Source: Syntrophaceae bacterium UBA1163 (GTDB lineage Bacteria; Desulfobacterota; BSN033; UBA1163). Taken from it: a DNA stretch of 6,864 nucleotides. Of this stretch, positions 5,629 to 6,864 are shown in pieces. The stretch lies in contig DBZJ01000122.1 of NCBI GenBank assembly GCA_002311635.1, forward strand, positions 1 to 6,864. The letters are read 5' to 3'. Below the pieces are notes generated by a model, which did not search any database, was not told the origin of the DNA, and was given only the letters and a program-made list of their open reading frames with translations. Positions within the stretch are counted from its first letter, which is position 1. Every line of letters starts with the position of its first letter. Made by a program: the position numbers and the translations under genes.

Positions 5629-5656
5629 TTGTGATTTGGTGCTTGGAATTTGGTGC
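5629..5656. repeat. Two 14-bp tandem units (TTGTGATTTGGTGC, TTGGAATTTGGTGC)
   Basis: Two adjacent 14-mers match at 12 of 14 positions and end eight bases before the lptG stop codon. TTGGAATTTGG (5643-5653) is the exact inverse complement of 5503-5513, so the outer arms of the intergenic region form an 11-bp inverted repeat around the GC-rich hairpin. Confidence 0.65.
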
Positions 5657-5663
5657 TTCTTGA

Positions 5664-6758
5664 CTATTGTCGGATGCTCATCAAGGTGAGACCTCCAGCT
5701 AGCCCGAAGAGTAACGTAGGAATCCAACAAGCGAGAAACGGAGAGAGAACGCCTGATTTTCCGAAGGATACAAAAATGTAAAAGATGACACCATAGGCAA
5801 AGCCAATCATCACGCTGCTCCCAATACTCAAAGCCACCCCACCGGACCGGCTGGTTTTCAACGCGAATGGGATGCCAATGAGGACCATGATCAGGTTTAG
5901 CAAAGGGGTCGAGAGCTTGGAATAGAGATCGACCAGGTACCGGGTTGCGTCGTAGCCCGAGGCTTGGATCTTTTGGATGTAGGTCCACAGCTCTCCATAA
6001 CTCATCTCTTCCGAGTTTCGCCCGATTCTTCGCAAAGAGTCCCAGTCCTCCCCCAAATTGAGCTCTATTTTCTCAAAAGGAGTCACCTGGGTGGCCCCGT
6101 TCTCGCCAAAATCGCGGACGGTTCCATCGTAGGACCACCATCGACCCTCTGCCCATTGAACCTCTCGGGCGTCCACGCGCTTTGTACATTGAAAATTGTC
6201 ATCAAACTGATAAAGGGTGAAACCGTTCAAGACCTTTTTGTGGGAATCGAGAAGCCGGATGTTCAAGATACGGTGATCGCTGCGATACCATATCTTAAAA
6301 TTCTTAAAAAAACTTGCTGGCTGTTCTTTTCGGACCTGAACATCGAGTAGATATCGGGTCTTTTGGTAGGTGACGGGGACCAGGTATTCATTGCCCAGGA
6401 AGGAAAAGAAACTGATGATGAGAGCAATGATAAACAACGGGAACGTAATTCGGTAAAGGCTGGCACCTCCTGCCTTCATCGCGGTGATCTCACTATTGCG
6501 AGAGAAGGTGCTGAGCGTGAGAAGGGTCGCCAGGAGCATGGCATAGGGAAGGGTCCACTGAAAAATGACCTCCGGGATCTTGTAGAGGAAATAAACGAAA
6601 ATCAGGTAGAAAGGCGCATGATACTGGCTGAAAAGATTCATCTTTTGGAAAAAGAGCACGACCACATAGATGAGGATCAAACCGCTCAGACTCAAGCCAA
6701 ATATCTTGAGAAACTCACGAATGACATAACGATGGAGAGTCCGGTAGAGATCAAACAT
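5664..6758 (-). CDS. lptG: LPS export ABC transporter permease LptG
   Basis: Inner-membrane permease of 364 residues, the usual length. With LptF, LptB and LptC it extracts LPS from the inner membrane and feeds the trans-envelope bridge. It shows the family layout: TM1 (about 16-37), a hydrophobic region with TM2 (about 48-82), the cytoplasmic coupling segment TLSTFSRNSEITAMKAGG (81-98) that contacts LptB, TM3 (about 104-122), a periplasmic beta-jellyroll domain (about 123-275), then TM4-TM6 (about 284-301, 307-330, 338-360) with LIGIPFALKTSRSGGVALSI between TM4 and TM5. The start is the ATG at 6758, with AAAGG (6772-6768) nine bases upstream. The in-frame reading to 6839 is the out-of-phase shadow of the upstream gene. 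It overlaps the upstream stop by 8 bp, consistent with an lptFG operon. LptB is not in the window. Confidence 0.95.
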   Translation of the reverse strand: MFDLYRTLHRYVIREFLKIFGLSLSGLILIYVVVLFFQKMNLFSQYHAPFYLIFVYFLYKIPEVIFQWTLPYAMLLATLLTLSTFSRNSEITAMKAGGASLYRITFPLFIIALIISFFSFLGNEYLVPVTYQKTRYLLDVQVRKEQPASFFKNFKIWYRSDHRILNIRLLDSHKKVLNGFTLYQFDDNFQCTKRVDAREVQWAEGRWWSYDGTVRDFGENGATQVTPFEKIELNLGEDWDSLRRIGRNSEEMSYGELWTYIQKIQASGYDATRYLVDLYSKLSTPLLNLIMVLIGIPFALKTSRSGGVALSIGSSVMIGFAYGVIFYIFVSFGKSGVLSPFLACWIPTLLFGLAGGLTLMSIRQ

Positions 6759-6864
6759 GGTCGGAGACCTTTCTCCGTTTCTTCTGGAGGAGGTCGAGAC
6801 CTTCGAGCACCCAGACCGCAGGCTTGAAGGGCGATTCATTTGCCGCCTTGATCAGAAGGTAGAT
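6751..6864 (-). CDS. lptF: Probable LPS export permease LptF, last 37 codons (partial)
   Basis: An open frame on the minus strand enters from the right edge and ends at TGA 6753-6751, giving IYLLIKAANESPFKPAVWVL followed by a charged tail with QKKRRK and ending SDHV. The first residues look like the end of a last transmembrane helix, followed by a basic cytoplasmic tail. That fits LptF, which almost always sits directly upstream of lptG, and the 8-bp stop/start overlap supports one operon. The 37 visible residues alone are not diagnostic, so the name rests mainly on position. Confidence 0.65.
   Translation of the reverse strand: MYLLIKAANESPFKPAVWVLEGLDLLQKKRRKVSDHV

Noticed and set aside
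5557..5988. Minus-strand open frame overlapping the lptG 3' end and the intergenic repeats
   Set aside because: It is a different frame through lptG that continues into the GC-rich hairpin. The composition is Pro/Arg/Ser-rich with no domain, so it is not a gene.
6363..6827. Plus-strand 154-codon open frame opposite the start of lptG
   Set aside because: It is highly charged, low-complexity sequence complementary to transmembrane codons, which is typical antisense noise.
1..6864. CRISPR array, tRNA, rRNA, transposase or toxin-antitoxin/defence module
   Set aside because: No regularly spaced direct repeats, no tRNA-like cloverleaf that I could recognise, and no reading frame with such a protein. 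All substantial coding sequence is explained by the listed genes.

Overview
The window looks like a stretch of chromosome from an uncultured Gram-negative bacterium. The LptF/LptG pair implies an outer membrane with LPS, and the LpoA-like periplasmic protein also fits a diderm. The mix of gene families and the AT-rich 'AAATTCCAA'-type intergenic repeats resemble genomes of Desulfobacterota (former Deltaproteobacteria) and related lineages. That placement is an inference from general resemblance, not a measured result.

Layout from left to right. (1) 15-479, + strand: C-terminal part of a class I/II PLP aminotransferase. Its homology stops abruptly at the left edge, with an in-frame stop where the PLP-lysine motif should be. 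(2) 536-4145, - strand: a tightly packed four-gene operon, read right to left. It encodes a UPF0173/UlaG-type metal-dependent hydrolase, hypoxanthine phosphoribosyltransferase (hpt), a TPR plus periplasmic-binding-fold protein resembling PBP activator LpoA, and endonuclease V (nfi). The genes overlap by 4, 11 and 26 bp, and a good sigma70-type promoter and Shine-Dalgarno lie upstream of the first. (3) 4239-4556, - strand: a small MTH1187-family thiamine-binding protein with its own leader. (4) 4759-5487, + strand: a six-helix CcdA-type thiol-disulfide transporter, divergent from gene 3. (5) 5488-5663: a convergent intergenic region filled by repeat-like sequence. (6) 5664-6864, - strand: lptG, preceded by the last 37 codons of what is probably lptF, overlapping by 8 bp.

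Functionally this is mostly housekeeping: envelope biogenesis (LptFG, LpoA-like, CcdA), purine salvage (Hpt) and repair of deaminated purines (EndoV). The Hpt/EndoV pairing has a shared chemical theme, hypoxanthine as free base and as a lesion in DNA, but a functional link is only inference. I see no CRISPR array, tRNA, rRNA, transposase or obvious defence system. The points most worth a second look are the broken aminotransferase edge, the composite repeat between ccdA and lptG, a 7-bp tandem repeat that forms the 3' end of the thiamine-binding gene, and a near-identical 15-bp sequence next to two different promoters.
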